The position numbers were made by a program, and so were the translations under genes. Positions 36,149-44,491 of a stretch of 64,000 bases of DNA are shown in pieces (position 1 is the first letter of the stretch; each line of letters begins with the position of its first letter). The stretch covers positions 2,976,001-3,040,000 of the forward strand of contig NZ_JAUFQN010000019.1 of assembly GCF_030409795.1 (NCBI RefSeq), written 5' to 3'. A model generated the notes under the pieces. It had not been told where the DNA came from. It did not search any database and was given only the letters and a program-made list of their open reading frames with translations. This DNA is from Flavobacterium paronense. GTDB lineage: Bacteria > Bacteroidota > Bacteroidia > Flavobacteriales > Flavobacteriaceae.

Positions 36149-37291
36149 CTACCTAAATGCCTGTTCAATATCGGCTAATAAATCGTCGATATCTTCAACA
36201 CCAGTACTTAACCGAACTAAATCATCAGTAATTCCAACTTCTTTTCGCTTGTCTTCCGGAATCGAAGCATGTGTCATCAAAGCCGGATGATTCGCCAAAC
36301 TCTCAACGCCACCAAGCGATTCTGCCAAAGTGAAGACTTTCAGTTTTTCAAGGAAAGCAACGGCATCTTCTTTTTTACCTGATTTAAAGGTGAACGAAAC
36401 CATTCCGCCAAAACCACTCATTTGTTTTTTGGCAACATTATGAAAAGGATGACTCGGCAATCCAGGATAATAAACCGTTTCCACTTCGGGATGGTTGCTT
36501 AAAAAAGCGGCTACTTTTTCACCATTTTCACAATGACGTTGTACTCGTAAATGTAATGTTTTGATTCCGCGTAAAACTAAGAAGCTATCCATCGGTCCTA
36601 ATGTTGCGCCAGTTGCGAATTGTTTGAAATGTAACTCATCGCCCAACGCTTTGTCTTTTATAATTAAAGCTCCGGCAATAACATCTGAATGACCTCCAAG
36701 ATATTTGGTAGCCGAATGCATGACTACATCGGCACCTAAATCCAAAGGTTTTTGTAAATAAGGTGTAGCAAAAGTATTGTCAACAGCAAAAAGAATATTT
36801 TTTTCTTTGGTAATTTTAGCAATTTCCTGAATGTCGGCTAATTTCATCAACGGATTGGTTGGCGTTTCTACCCAAACTAACTTCGTGTTTTCATTGATTA
36901 GCGAATGAAATTTGGCAATATCATTCATATCCACAAAGTGGAATTTAAGACCGCTGTCTTTGTAAATACGAGTAAACATTCTATAAGTTCCACCATATAA
37001 ATCGTCCATTGCAATGATCTCGTCACCAGCTTTGAACAATCGCAACAAACAATCTGTTGCCGCTAATCCTGAAGAAAAGGCTAATCCGCGAGTGCCATTT
37101 TCTATCGAAGCCAAAGCATCTTCCAAAGCCTGACGTGTTGGATTTGCAGCTCTTGAATATTCGTAATCTCCAACAGGTTTTCCCGGCGAAGTCTGTGCGT
37201 ATGTTGAGGTTTGAAATACGGGCGGCATTACGGCTCCGGTAACTTTTTCATGATGTTGGCCACCATGTATAACTTTAGTATTGAATTTCAT
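36149..37291 (-). CDS. metB: cystathionine gamma-synthase-type PLP enzyme (Cys/Met metabolism)
   Basis: The 380-residue enzyme belongs to the Cys/Met metabolism PLP family. The PLP lysine is Lys196 in HSATKYLGGHSDV; other blocks are PPVFQTSTYAQ, YSRAANPTRQALE, AFSSGLAAT, MDDLYGGTYR, and LAESLGGVESLANHPALMTH. The family contains cystathionine gamma-synthase and gamma-lyase, which differ by few residues; synthase is my preference. It has its own terminator, and TATCTTTG on the minus strand (37328-37321) 30 bases upstream is a candidate -7 box. Confidence 0.88.
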   Translation of the reverse strand: MKFNTKVIHGGQHHEKVTGAVMPPVFQTSTYAQTSPGKPVGDYEYSRAANPTRQALEDALASIENGTRGLAFSSGLAATDCLLRLFKAGDEIIAMDDLYGGTYRMFTRIYKDSGLKFHFVDMNDIAKFHSLINENTKLVWVETPTNPLMKLADIQEIAKITKEKNILFAVDNTFATPYLQKPLDLGADVVMHSATKYLGGHSDVIAGALIIKDKALGDELHFKQFATGATLGPMDSFLVLRGIKTLHLRVQRHCENGEKVAAFLSNHPEVETVYYPGLPSHPFHNVAKKQMSGFGGMVSFTFKSGKKEDAVAFLEKLKVFTLAESLGGVESLANHPALMTHASIPEDKRKEVGITDDLVRLSTGVEDIDDLLADIEQAFR

Positions 37292-37361
37292 TTGGTAAAT
37301 ATTTGTTCTAAATTTTTGGCAAAGATATTTTAATTTTTTGGATGCTGGAGTGAGTTTAACG

Positions 37362-37817
37362 TTATATAAACTTTCTAATATTCATCATAAAACCCATGTG
37401 CAAAGCCTCGTGATAATTATTAAAATTCATGGCTTCTATGGTCGTTGCCAAATGAAATCCGGTTCCGGTTGTATATTCATTATAGGCGACAAATTTGCCG
37501 TTGGTATAATCTTCTTTTGTCTTTTCGATAAGTGAAAAAAGAAGTTCTTTTAATTCATCAATTTCAGCTTGTGTTGTTGTTCCTGTTGGTTTGGAACCAT
37601 TTTTATAGGTATTTGTCATTTCATCCGAAACATAAGTAGGCAATCCCGAAAGACGATAAACCAAACCTTGTTGCGCCACGATAATATGACCTAAATTCCA
37701 AGCTAAATTATTACTAAAACCTTCCGGGATTTTATTCAATTGTTCCAACGAATAGCTATCTATAAGTTTAAGATAAAGCCTTCTGTTGGTTTCCCATATT
37801 TTAAATATTGCGTCCAT
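37362..37817 (-). CDS. DinB/YfiT-family metal-dependent protein
   Basis: The 151-residue four-helix bundle protein has the DinB histidines: WNLGHIIV near residues 40-47 and NYHEALHMG near 133-141 supply the metal triad. The family includes thiol S-transferases and stress-induced proteins; the substrate here is unknown. It is divergent from the ArsC-like gene, with TATTTTTG on the minus strand upstream as a candidate -7 box. Confidence 0.85.
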   Translation of the reverse strand: MDAIFKIWETNRRLYLKLIDSYSLEQLNKIPEGFSNNLAWNLGHIIVAQQGLVYRLSGLPTYVSDEMTNTYKNGSKPTGTTTQAEIDELKELLFSLIEKTKEDYTNGKFVAYNEYTTGTGFHLATTIEAMNFNNYHEALHMGFMMNIRKFI

Positions 37818-37886
37818 ATTTTCAAATTTTTATCAAAAATACAGATTATAAGTTTCAAATGATTTTCCTTTGTAAAAAGAAATTTC

Positions 37887-38240
37887 ATGACGAATAAAAT
37901 TTACTATTTAGCCTCTTGCGATACGTGCAGAAAAATCATTAAGTCATTGCCAAATCCTGATAAATTGGAATTTCACGACATTCGACAAAACCCAATTACA
38001 GAGAAAGAACTAGAGGAAATGCATTCACTTTCCGGAAGCTATGAAGCGTTATTTAGCAAAAAAGCACAGCTTTATAAAGCAATGGATTTGAAAAATAAAG
38101 CGTTGACCGAAGCTGATTTCAAAAAGTATATTTTAGAACATTATACTTTTTTAAGTCGCCCTGTTTTTATCATCGATGACAAAATATATATTGGTAACGG
38201 GCAGAAAAATATCATTGAAGTTATAAAAGCATTATCATAA
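37887..38240 (+). CDS. ArsC/Spx-family thioredoxin-fold protein
   Basis: The 117-residue protein has CDTC at residues 11-14 (LASCDTCRKIIKSL), the first Cys being the redox residue in the ArsC/Spx family. FDHIRQNPITEKEL-like and LSRPVFIIDDKIYIG segments (the latter seen as written, the former as FHDIRQNPITEKEL) complete the fold. Whether it reduces arsenate or is a regulator-type homologue cannot be told. Its stop overlaps the start of the EamA gene by one base (TAATG), so they are coupled. Confidence 0.85.
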   Translation: MTNKIYYLASCDTCRKIIKSLPNPDKLEFHDIRQNPITEKELEEMHSLSGSYEALFSKKAQLYKAMDLKNKALTEADFKKYILEHYTFLSRPVFIIDDKIYIGNGQKNIIEVIKALS

Positions 38241-39130
38241 TGTCAAAAAGAACTTGGGCACTGATTGCCGCAATGATGGTGTCCCTGATTTATGGTGTTT
38301 CGTTTACTATTGCTAAAGACGTGATGCCAATGTACGTCAAACCATACGGGTTTATTATATTGCGCGTTTTTGGCACAACTATTTTGTTTTGGTTCATTTC
38401 CTTTTTTGGTCCAAAAGAAAAAATTCAACTTCAGGATTTGCCTCGAATAGTTGCCGCTGCTTTTTTTGGCGTGGCTTTGAACATGCTGACTTTCTTTAAA
38501 GGGTTAAGTTTTACCACACCTATTTCGGCAGCAGTGATTATGGTTACAGCTCCAATAATTGTGATGATTCTTTCTGCTATTATTATCAATGAAAAAATAA
38601 AAATTCGAAAAATTTTTGGAATTTTCCTTGGACTTCTTGGCACCGTTTTTTTAATTCTATATGGAAAATCTATAGGCAACGCAACTAATGCTTCGTTGGG
38701 GAATTTTTTGGTTTTTATCAACGCAGTTTCCTATGCTTTTTATTTGATTGTTGTTAAAAAACTAATGGATAAATACAACGCCTTTACTTTTGTAAAATGG
38801 ATTTATACTATTGGCTTTTTGATGGTTTTGCCTTTTGGATGGAACGAATATCAGGAAATACCATGGGTGACAATTCCGACTCACATTCTATGGGAGATTG
38901 GATTTGTAGTGCTCTTCACGACTTTTTTTACGTATTTATTTAATCTAATTTCCATGCGGGAATTAAAGCCAACAACGGTCGCTGTTTTTATTTATTTGCA
39001 ACCACTTTTTGCCACTGTTTTTGCCATCAGCTTAGGAAAAGATGAACTGACATTGGTTAAAATGGTGTCGGCTGTTTTGATATTTTCTGGAGTTTATTTG
39101 GTAACTCAAAAAAAAGCAATTAGTAAATAG
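38240..39130 (+). CDS. EamA/DMT-family transporter
   Basis: The 296-residue inner membrane protein has ten hydrophobic helices in two homologous EamA halves of about 145 residues. The early ALIAAMMVSLIYGVSFTIAK and the second-half ALSYAFYLIVVKKLMDKY-like helix (read NAVSYAFYLIVVKKLMDKY) are typical. Substrates in the family range from metabolites to drugs and cannot be predicted here. It is translationally coupled to the ArsC-like gene. Confidence 0.9.
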   Translation: MSKRTWALIAAMMVSLIYGVSFTIAKDVMPMYVKPYGFIILRVFGTTILFWFISFFGPKEKIQLQDLPRIVAAAFFGVALNMLTFFKGLSFTTPISAAVIMVTAPIIVMILSAIIINEKIKIRKIFGIFLGLLGTVFLILYGKSIGNATNASLGNFLVFINAVSYAFYLIVVKKLMDKYNAFTFVKWIYTIGFLMVLPFGWNEYQEIPWVTIPTHILWEIGFVVLFTTFFTYLFNLISMRELKPTTVAVFIYLQPLFATVFAISLGKDELTLVKMVSAVLIFSGVYLVTQKKAISK

Positions 39131-39172
39131 GAATCAGTTGGCAGAATAGCGATTTTGAACGGAATACTAATC

Positions 39173-39189
39173 ACTGAACACTGAACACT
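39173..39189. repeat. 7-base periodic spacer (CACTGAA units) before yicC
   Basis: Two abutting CACTGAA units with a partial third occupy 39172-39189. They overlap the region where a -33 element for the TATATTTG box at 39196-39203 would fall; the base triplet there is CTG, not TTG. Confidence 0.65.
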
Positions 39190-39223
39190 TTTTCATATAT
39201 TTGAAGTCTATTAAAATACACTA

Positions 39224-40084
39224 ATGATACAATCAATGACCGGTTTTGGAAAAGCAACATTGCAATTACCAACCAAAAAAATTACTGTCGAAATAAAATC
39301 ACTAAACTCTAAAGGTTTAGATTTAAATACCAGAATGCCATCAGTTTTCAGAGAAATGGAATTGGGTTTGCGCAATCAGCTTTCGACGCGATTGGAGCGT
39401 GGAAAAATAGATTTTTCATTGTACATCGAAGCAACAGGCGAAGAGACTTCATCAAAAATTAATGTGCCAATTATCATAGGTTACATCAATCAAATGAAAG
39501 CAGTCATTCCCAATGCGGATGAAACTGAGTTGATGAAAATGGCAGTCAGAATGCCCGATGCACTAAAAACAGAGCGTGATGAAATTGATGAAACCGAGTG
39601 GAAGAAAATCCAAACGGTGATTGATGAAGCAATAGAAAATATTGCCCAATTCAGAAAAGATGAAGGCATCTCATTGGAAAAAGAATTTTTGCATCGTATT
39701 GCCAATATCATGACCTTAATGAATAATGCTGTAGCGTATGATGCAGAAAGAGTTGAAACCGTAAAAACCAGATTGCGCACCGCTTTAGATGAATTAAAGG
39801 AAAACGTAGATGAAAATCGTTTTGAACAAGAACTAATTTTTTACTTAGAGAAATACGACATCACGGAAGAGAAAGTACGTTTGGAAAACCACTTAAACTA
39901 TTTCATCGAAACCATTGCAGGAACAGAAGCCAACGGAAGAAAATTGGGTTTCATCACACAGGAAATGGGGAGAGAAATAAACACCATGGGCTCCAAATCC
40001 AATCATACCGAAATGCAAAAACTGGTCGTTATGATGAAAGACGAATTGGAGAAAATTAAGGAACAGGTATTAAACGTATTATAA
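39224..40084 (+). CDS. YicC-family endoribonuclease-like protein
   Basis: The 286-residue protein matches YicC along its length: MIQSMTGFGKATLQ at the start, VEIKSLNSKGLDLNTRMPS, RGKIDFSLYIE, and the C-terminal EKVRLENHLNYFIETI, RKLGFITQEMGREINTMGSKSN (two joined parts). E. coli YicC is reported to be an RNA-cleaving enzyme. In Bacteroidota yicC usually precedes gmk, as here. TATATTTG at 39196-39203 is a candidate -7 box. Confidence 0.92.
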   Translation: MIQSMTGFGKATLQLPTKKITVEIKSLNSKGLDLNTRMPSVFREMELGLRNQLSTRLERGKIDFSLYIEATGEETSSKINVPIIIGYINQMKAVIPNADETELMKMAVRMPDALKTERDEIDETEWKKIQTVIDEAIENIAQFRKDEGISLEKEFLHRIANIMTLMNNAVAYDAERVETVKTRLRTALDELKENVDENRFEQELIFYLEKYDITEEKVRLENHLNYFIETIAGTEANGRKLGFITQEMGREINTMGSKSNHTEMQKLVVMMKDELEKIKEQVLNVL

Positions 40085-40145
40085 TTTTTAGCCACAGATT
40101 CAAAGATTATGAGGGTTTTTTAATCCGTGAATCTGTGGCTAAAAG
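40085..40145. repeat. inverted repeat of the GCCACAGATTCA family, copy 2
   Basis: TTTTAGCCACAGATTCA near 40086-40102 is matched by its reverse complement near 40128-40144, with two differences in the inner part of the arms, around an 11-base loop. The arms share the GCCACAGATTCA core with copy 1 at 17578-17634. It fills the gap between the yicC stop and gmk. Confidence 0.75.
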
Positions 40146-40201
40146 TTAAAAAAACACTAACACTAGGGTAGCGACTGACGCAGTAAATAAATTCAGCTTA
40201 A

Positions 40202-40771
40202 ATGAACAAAGGAAAATTATTAGTGTTCTCAGCGCCATCAGGTTCAGGGAAAACAACTATAGTAAGACATTTATTAGCACAACCTGAACTGAATCTCGAG
40301 TTCTCTATTTCGGCGGCAACACGAGAACTTCGTGGCGAAGAAGTGAATGGTAAAGATTATTACTTTATGTCGATTGCCGACTTCAAAAAACACATCAAAG
40401 CGGATGATTTTATCGAATGGGAAGAAGTGTATCGCGATAATTTTTACGGGACATTGAAAAGTGAAGTTGAGCGTATTTGGGCCAAAGGCAAAAACGTGAT
40501 TTTTGATATTGATGTTTCCGGCGGATTGCGAATCAAGCATAAATTTCCGGAAGAAACGTTAGCTGTTTTTGTAAAACCACCAAGTGTCGACGAACTTAAA
40601 CGCCGATTAAAAGAACGTTCCACAGAAAGCGAAGACAAAATAAATATGCGTATCGCAAAAGCTCATGTTGAACTGGCGACTGCACCACAGTTTGACATGA
40701 TTATCAAGAATTATGATTTGGATGTTGCTAAAGCAGAAGCATACAAATTGGTAAAAGAGTTTATAAAATAA
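40202..40771 (+). CDS. gmk: guanylate kinase
   Basis: The 189-residue enzyme phosphorylates GMP to GDP. The P-loop is SAPSGSGKTT at residues 10-19; the GMP-binding block FSISAATRELRGEEVNGKDYYF (two joined parts), IEWEEVYRDNFYGT, FDIDVSGGLRIK and the lid KRRLKERSTESEDKINMRI (two joined parts) match. Its stop overlaps the nadD start by one base (TAATG), so the two are translationally coupled; yicC lies upstream beyond the inverted repeat. Confidence 0.97.
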   Translation: MNKGKLLVFSAPSGSGKTTIVRHLLAQPELNLEFSISAATRELRGEEVNGKDYYFMSIADFKKHIKADDFIEWEEVYRDNFYGTLKSEVERIWAKGKNVIFDIDVSGGLRIKHKFPEETLAVFVKPPSVDELKRRLKERSTESEDKINMRIAKAHVELATAPQFDMIIKNYDLDVAKAEAYKLVKEFIK

Positions 40772-41352
40772 TGAAAATCGGACTCTATTTCGGCACCTTT
40801 AACCCAATCCACATTGGGCATATGATTATTGCAAATCACATGGCAGAATATTCCGATTTAGATCAGATTTGGATGGTCGTTACGCCACACAATCCGCACA
40901 AACAAAAGACTACTTTGCTCGATGATTACCAGCGTTTGCACATGGTGACTTTGGCGACAGAGGATTTCACTAAAATCAAACCTTCGGATATTGAATTCAA
41001 ATTACCACAGCCTAGTTATACCGTAAATACGCTGGCGCATTTGGAAGAAAAATATCCAAAGCATCGGTTTGCCTTAATCATGGGCGAGGACAATCTGAAT
41101 TCGCTTCATAAATGGAAAAACTACGAGGTAATTCTTGAAAATCATCATATTTATGTATATCCAAGATTAAACTCTGGCGAGATTGATGAGCAGTTTATAA
41201 ATCATGCAAAAATTCATCGTATTGGTGCACCGGTAATTGAGCTTTCATCAACTTTTATCCGAGAAAGCATCAAAAATAAAAAGAATGTTGCGCCTATGTT
41301 ACCTCAAAAAGTTTGGGAGTATATTGATAGTAGTGCATTTTATAAGAAGTAG
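40771..41352 (+). CDS. nadD: nicotinate-nucleotide adenylyltransferase
   Basis: The 193-residue enzyme makes deamido-NAD from nicotinate mononucleotide and ATP in NAD synthesis. GTFNPIHIGHM at residues 8-18 holds the HxGH nucleotidyltransferase motif (14-17), and LSSTFIRESI carries the second motif SxxxxR. ALIMGEDNLNSLHKWKNYE is typical of NadD. It is coupled to gmk by a one-base overlap. A HAAO gene at 59.4 kb could supply quinolinate to the same NAD pathway. Confidence 0.96.
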   Translation: MKIGLYFGTFNPIHIGHMIIANHMAEYSDLDQIWMVVTPHNPHKQKTTLLDDYQRLHMVTLATEDFTKIKPSDIEFKLPQPSYTVNTLAHLEEKYPKHRFALIMGEDNLNSLHKWKNYEVILENHHIYVYPRLNSGEIDEQFINHAKIHRIGAPVIELSSTFIRESIKNKKNVAPMLPQKVWEYIDSSAFYKK

Positions 41353-41369
41353 TTTTTTTTCTAAAAATA

Positions 41370-41392
41370 TCATTTTAAAATGAGTATTTTTG
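41370..41392 (+). promoter_or_regulatory. palindrome next to the gpsA -7 box
   Basis: TCATTTTAAAATGA (41370-41383) is a perfect 14-base palindrome directly upstream of TATTTTTG (41385-41392, TAnnTTTG type). A protein bound there would affect promoter use. The start site would be near 41399, favouring the ATG at 41415 as the gpsA start. Confidence 0.4.
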
Positions 41393-41414
41393 ATTGATAT
41401 AAATGTTTATCTTC

Positions 41415-42410
41415 ATGAATAAATCTCCAAAATTTGCAGTAATTGGTGGCGGAAGTTGGGCTACAGCCATTGCAAAAATGTTATGTGTTAATCTTGACGA
41501 AATTGCCTGGTACATGCGAAATCAATCGGCAATTGACCATATAAAAACCCAAAAACACAATCCAAATTATTTAAGTTCCGTTGAATTTGACACCAAAAAA
41601 CTTAGATTAACTTCGGATATAAATGAAGCCGTGGCTTATGCTGATTATATCATTTTTGCTATTCCTTCAGCGTTTTTAAATGCCGAATTGGAAAAGTTAA
41701 CTGTGAGTTTGAAGGACAAAGTTATTTTTTCAGCCATCAAAGGAATTGTACCTGAAACATTCCTGATAGTTGGAGAACATTTCAATAAAAAATATGATAT
41801 TCCTTTTGAAAATATTGGAGTGATTACCGGCCCGTGTCACGCTGAAGAAGTGGCGCTGGAACGTCTTTCTTATTTGACTATTGCTTGTGGCGATTCGGAT
41901 AAAGCTAAAGTTGTGGCTAATATTCTTTCCAGTAATTATATTAAAACAAAAATTTCAGACGATATCATCGGAACAGAATATGCTGCGATGCTGAAAAATA
42001 TTTATGCTATTGCCGCCGGAATTGCACATGGATTAGGCTATGGTGATAACTTTCAGTCGGTGATAATGAGTAATTCAATTCGCGAGATGAAAAAATTCAT
42101 CAAAAAAGTGCATAAGATGAAACGAAATATCAATGATTCTGCTTATTTGGGGGATTTATTGGTAACTGGTTATTCAGTCTTTTCCCGTAACAGGATGTTC
42201 GGAAACATGATTGGAAAAGGCTACACTGTTAAATCAGCTATGATGGAAATGTCAATGGTTGCCGAAGGGTATTATGCCGTTAAAAGTGCTTATAAACTAA
42301 ATCAGGAATACAAAGCCCAAACGCCAATTATTGATGCGGTTTATCAGATTTTGTATGAAGGAAAAGAAGCGAAAGCCGTGTTTAAAAAACTAACAGAGAA
42401 GTTGGATTAA
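41415..42410 (+). CDS. gpsA: NAD(P)-dependent glycerol-3-phosphate dehydrogenase
   Basis: The 331-residue enzyme reduces dihydroxyacetone phosphate to sn-glycerol 3-phosphate for phospholipid synthesis. The dinucleotide motif is VIGGGSWATAIAKML (about residues 9-23), with GVITGPCHAEEVA, EYAAMLKNIYAIAAGIAHGLGYGDN (two joined parts) supplying the catalytic Lys, and GKGYTVKSAMMEM. I use the ATG at 41415 and not 41403, because the upstream one would lie only 4 bases after the expected transcript start. Confidence 0.95.
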   Translation: MNKSPKFAVIGGGSWATAIAKMLCVNLDEIAWYMRNQSAIDHIKTQKHNPNYLSSVEFDTKKLRLTSDINEAVAYADYIIFAIPSAFLNAELEKLTVSLKDKVIFSAIKGIVPETFLIVGEHFNKKYDIPFENIGVITGPCHAEEVALERLSYLTIACGDSDKAKVVANILSSNYIKTKISDDIIGTEYAAMLKNIYAIAAGIAHGLGYGDNFQSVIMSNSIREMKKFIKKVHKMKRNINDSAYLGDLLVTGYSVFSRNRMFGNMIGKGYTVKSAMMEMSMVAEGYYAVKSAYKLNQEYKAQTPIIDAVYQILYEGKEAKAVFKKLTEKLD

Positions 42411-42411
42411 C

Positions 42412-42891
42412 TTACCTCACAATTACTCCATCTACAAACAAAATAGGCACTTCTTCTACATAATCCGGAGTTATACTCTGTGCACTAAAGGTGAATTTTT
42501 TATCGTAAAGTGTGTTGCCAATAAAATACGTAACCATAAACTCGTTATTCAGTTTCAATACACTTTGTTCAATCATTTCGATTTTCACAACGGATACAGC
42601 AGGAACTTGAACGAATGCGTGACGTAAGAGCGACGTTTTCTTCATTTCGCCATCAAGAGTGCCAAAAGCTTTAGAAACGACCATTACGCTGTCTAAATCG
42701 AAGTCAGAATCGTTAACCAAATAAACATTCCAAATTTTATCCATAAAGTCATCGCTCCATTCCTGTACGGCGGCGAAGAATACGTTTTCTACTTCTGGGA
42801 TGTTGATGTCTGATTTCAAACTTAAACGATTAAAATTTTTAGGAGCTATTTCCCGCTTTACGTTGCAATCTTTTGCTCCGTTGCACTCCAC
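42412..42891 (-). CDS. conserved hypothetical protein downstream of pheS (start uncertain)
   Basis: The frame opens with a GTG at 42891 and encodes up to 159 residues. The first 17 or so residues (MECNGAKDCNVKREIAP) are encoded by a dispersed repeat (42841-42919), so the real start is doubtful; the first Met after it is at residue 50 (FMDKIWNVYL), which seems too late because the residues before it look like folded protein. The body is rich in beta-strand patterns (NVYLVNDSDFDLDSVMVV, FMVTYFIGNTLYDKKFTF). I do not recognise a family. It follows pheS on the same strand after 37 bases. Confidence 0.6.
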   Translation of the reverse strand: MECNGAKDCNVKREIAPKNFNRLSLKSDINIPEVENVFFAAVQEWSDDFMDKIWNVYLVNDSDFDLDSVMVVSKAFGTLDGEMKKTSLLRHAFVQVPAVSVVKIEMIEQSVLKLNNEFMVTYFIGNTLYDKKFTFSAQSITPDYVEEVPILFVDGVIVR

Positions 42892-42919
42892 AAAAGGATT
42901 TCCACTGCAATCGGGGCTA
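42841..42919 (-). repeat. 79-base dispersed element, copy A
   Basis: Read on the minus strand it begins TAGCCCCGATTGCAGTGG, has ATCCTTTTG, then a central hairpin CTTTTG/CAAAAG with a 15-base loop, and ends AGCGGGAAATAGCTCCT. Copy B at 59314-59391 shares both ends and the ATCCTTTT word, but its central hairpin is different. It starts just after the pheS stop and runs into the hypothetical gene. Confidence 0.75.
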
Positions 42920-42928
42920 GGCTTTTGT

Positions 42929-43948
42929 TTATATACTCGATTTGAATTGCTCTAGGAAGCGTACATCATTTTCATAGAACATTCTAATATCGCCAATTTG
43001 GTATAACAACATGGCAATACGCTCAATTCCCATTCCAAAGGCAAATCCGTTGTATTCATCCGGATTGATACCACAGTTTTTCAGAACATTTGGGTCAACC
43101 ATTCCGCAACCCATAATTTCTAACCAGCCTGTTCCTTTGGTGATACGATAATCAGTTTCGGTTTTTAAACCCCAATAAATGTCAACCTCAGCACTTGGCT
43201 CAGTAAACGGAAAATAACTTGGTCTCAAACGGATTTTTGATTTACCAAACATTTCTTTAGTGAAATATAAAAGCGTCTGCTTTAAATCGGCAAACGAAAC
43301 ATCTTTGTCAATATACAAACCTTCCACCTGATGGAAAATACAATGGGAACGCGAAGAAACTGCTTCATTTCTGAAAACTCTTCCCGGTGAAATAGTACGG
43401 ATTGGCGGTTTGTTGTTTTCCATATAACGAACCTGAACAGATGAAGTATGCGTTCTCAGCAACACATCCGGATTAGTTTGAATGAAAAAAGTATCTTGCA
43501 TATCTCTAGCCGGATGATATTCCGGTAAGTTCAGCGCCGTAAAATTGTGCCAGTCGTCTTCAATTTCCGGACCTTCAGAAACATTGAATCCAATAGTTGA
43601 GAAAATATCAATGATTTGATTTTTTACTAAGGATATAGGATGACGGGAACCAATTACAATAGGTTCAGCAGGACGAGATAAATCGCCATAGAAACCTTTT
43701 ACTTCTTCTTTGCTTTCCAGTTCTTCCTGTATGGTTTTTACTTTTTCTTCAGCTACGGTTTTCAATGTATTGATAACTTGCCCGAAGTCTTTTTTCTGGT
43801 CGTTTGGAATGTTTTTGAACTCAGTAAAAAGTTCTTTCAGCAAACCTTTACTGCCCAAATATTTGATACGAAAATGCTCTAAAGCTTCTTTGTTTTTGGT
43901 GTTGAAAGCTTTAGCTTCTTCAATATGTTCTTTAATCTTGTCTATCAT
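42929..43948 (-). CDS. pheS: phenylalanine-tRNA ligase alpha subunit
   Basis: The 339-residue class II aminoacyl-tRNA synthetase subunit charges tRNA-Phe with PheT. Motif 2 is seen in [25 protein letters not shown] (two joined parts) and motif 3 in [20 protein letters not shown] (C-terminal). The N-terminal coiled coil ([20 protein letters not shown]) and [15 protein letters not shown] are typical. pheT is not in the window, so the subunits are unlinked here. Upstream is a GCAAAG-repeat spacer. Confidence 0.97.
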   Translation of the reverse strand: MIDKIKEHIEEAKAFNTKNKEALEHFRIKYLGSKGLLKELFTEFKNIPNDQKKDFGQVINTLKTVAEEKVKTIQEELESKEEVKGFYGDLSRPAEPIVIGSRHPISLVKNQIIDIFSTIGFNVSEGPEIEDDWHNFTALNLPEYHPARDMQDTFFIQTNPDVLLRTHTSSVQVRYMENNKPPIRTISPGRVFRNEAVSSRSHCIFHQVEGLYIDKDVSFADLKQTLLYFTKEMFGKSKIRLRPSYFPFTEPSAEVDIYWGLKTETDYRITKGTGWLEIMGCGMVDPNVLKNCGINPDEYNGFAFGMGIERIAMLLYQIGDIRMFYENDVRFLEQFKSSI

Positions 43949-43982
43949 CGGTCATTTTGTAAAGATGCAAATTTAGGTTTTA

Positions 43983-44040
43983 ACCGCAAAGTTCGCAAGG
44001 TTTTTATGGGATTTCTCGCAAAGGAGCAAAGAGCGCAAAG
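43983..44040. repeat. degenerate GCAAAG repeat upstream of pheS
   Basis: Five GCAAAG/GCAAGG words (CGCAAAGTTCGCAAGG then CGCAAAGGAGCAAAG and CGCAAAG) fill 43985-44040, between the hypothetical gene stop and the pheS start. Spacing is 8-9 bases within clusters. Similar intergenic words are known to me from other Bacteroidota, by memory only. Confidence 0.6.
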
Positions 44041-44061
44041 TGCTACTACATAAATAGACTA

Positions 44062-44418
44062 TTACTCAATAACCTCCTTTTCCAGAAAGTAATTCACAAT
44101 CGCTTCTTTCATTAAAACCGATTGTTCTCCGGCTTTTAATGATGGCAATTCCTCTTTGATTTTATAATGTGGCCAACCATCTTTATCTACAAAATCAAAT
44201 TCGTAGAAACCATAAGGTTCTAACAAACGGCAGATGGCAATGTGCATTAGATTTACCTTTTCATCTTTTTTGAAAGGCTGCTTGAATTGCCCTAATTCCT
44301 GCACTCCGATTAAGTATATGATGGCGTCTAAATCCAGAATATCTCCTTCAGCAAACTGATTGGAAAGGATTTGAACGACATTGTCCCAGCGGTTTTTTAA
44401 TTGTTCGTCTCTTGACAT
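44062..44418 (-). CDS. conserved hypothetical cytoplasmic protein (118 aa)
   Basis: The 118-residue protein has no signal peptide or membrane segment. It is mainly helical with DEQLKNRWDNVVQILSNQFAEGDILDLDAIIYLIGVQELG (three joined parts) at the N-terminal half and YGFYEFDFVDKDGWPHYKI in the middle. I do not recognise the family; the even spacing of charged and hydrophobic residues supports a real protein. It lies upstream of pheS on the same strand. Confidence 0.7.
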   Translation of the reverse strand: MSRDEQLKNRWDNVVQILSNQFAEGDILDLDAIIYLIGVQELGQFKQPFKKDEKVNLMHIAICRLLEPYGFYEFDFVDKDGWPHYKIKEELPSLKAGEQSVLMKEAIVNYFLEKEVIE

Positions 44419-44423
44419 TTTTG

Positions 44424-44457
44424 GATTTAGGAATTATGATTTAGGAATAAGGATTTA
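44424..44457. repeat. 14-base tandem repeat (GATTTAGGAATTAT type)
   Basis: GATTTAGGAATTAT (44424-44437), GATTTAGGAATAAG (44438-44451) and GATTTA (44452-44457) are abutting; 14 bases is twice 7. It lies in the 115-base gap between the hypothetical gene start and the batE stop. Confidence 0.7.
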
Positions 44458-44491
44458 AACCTAAATAAAATTAGTCTGCAAAGATAATCAT

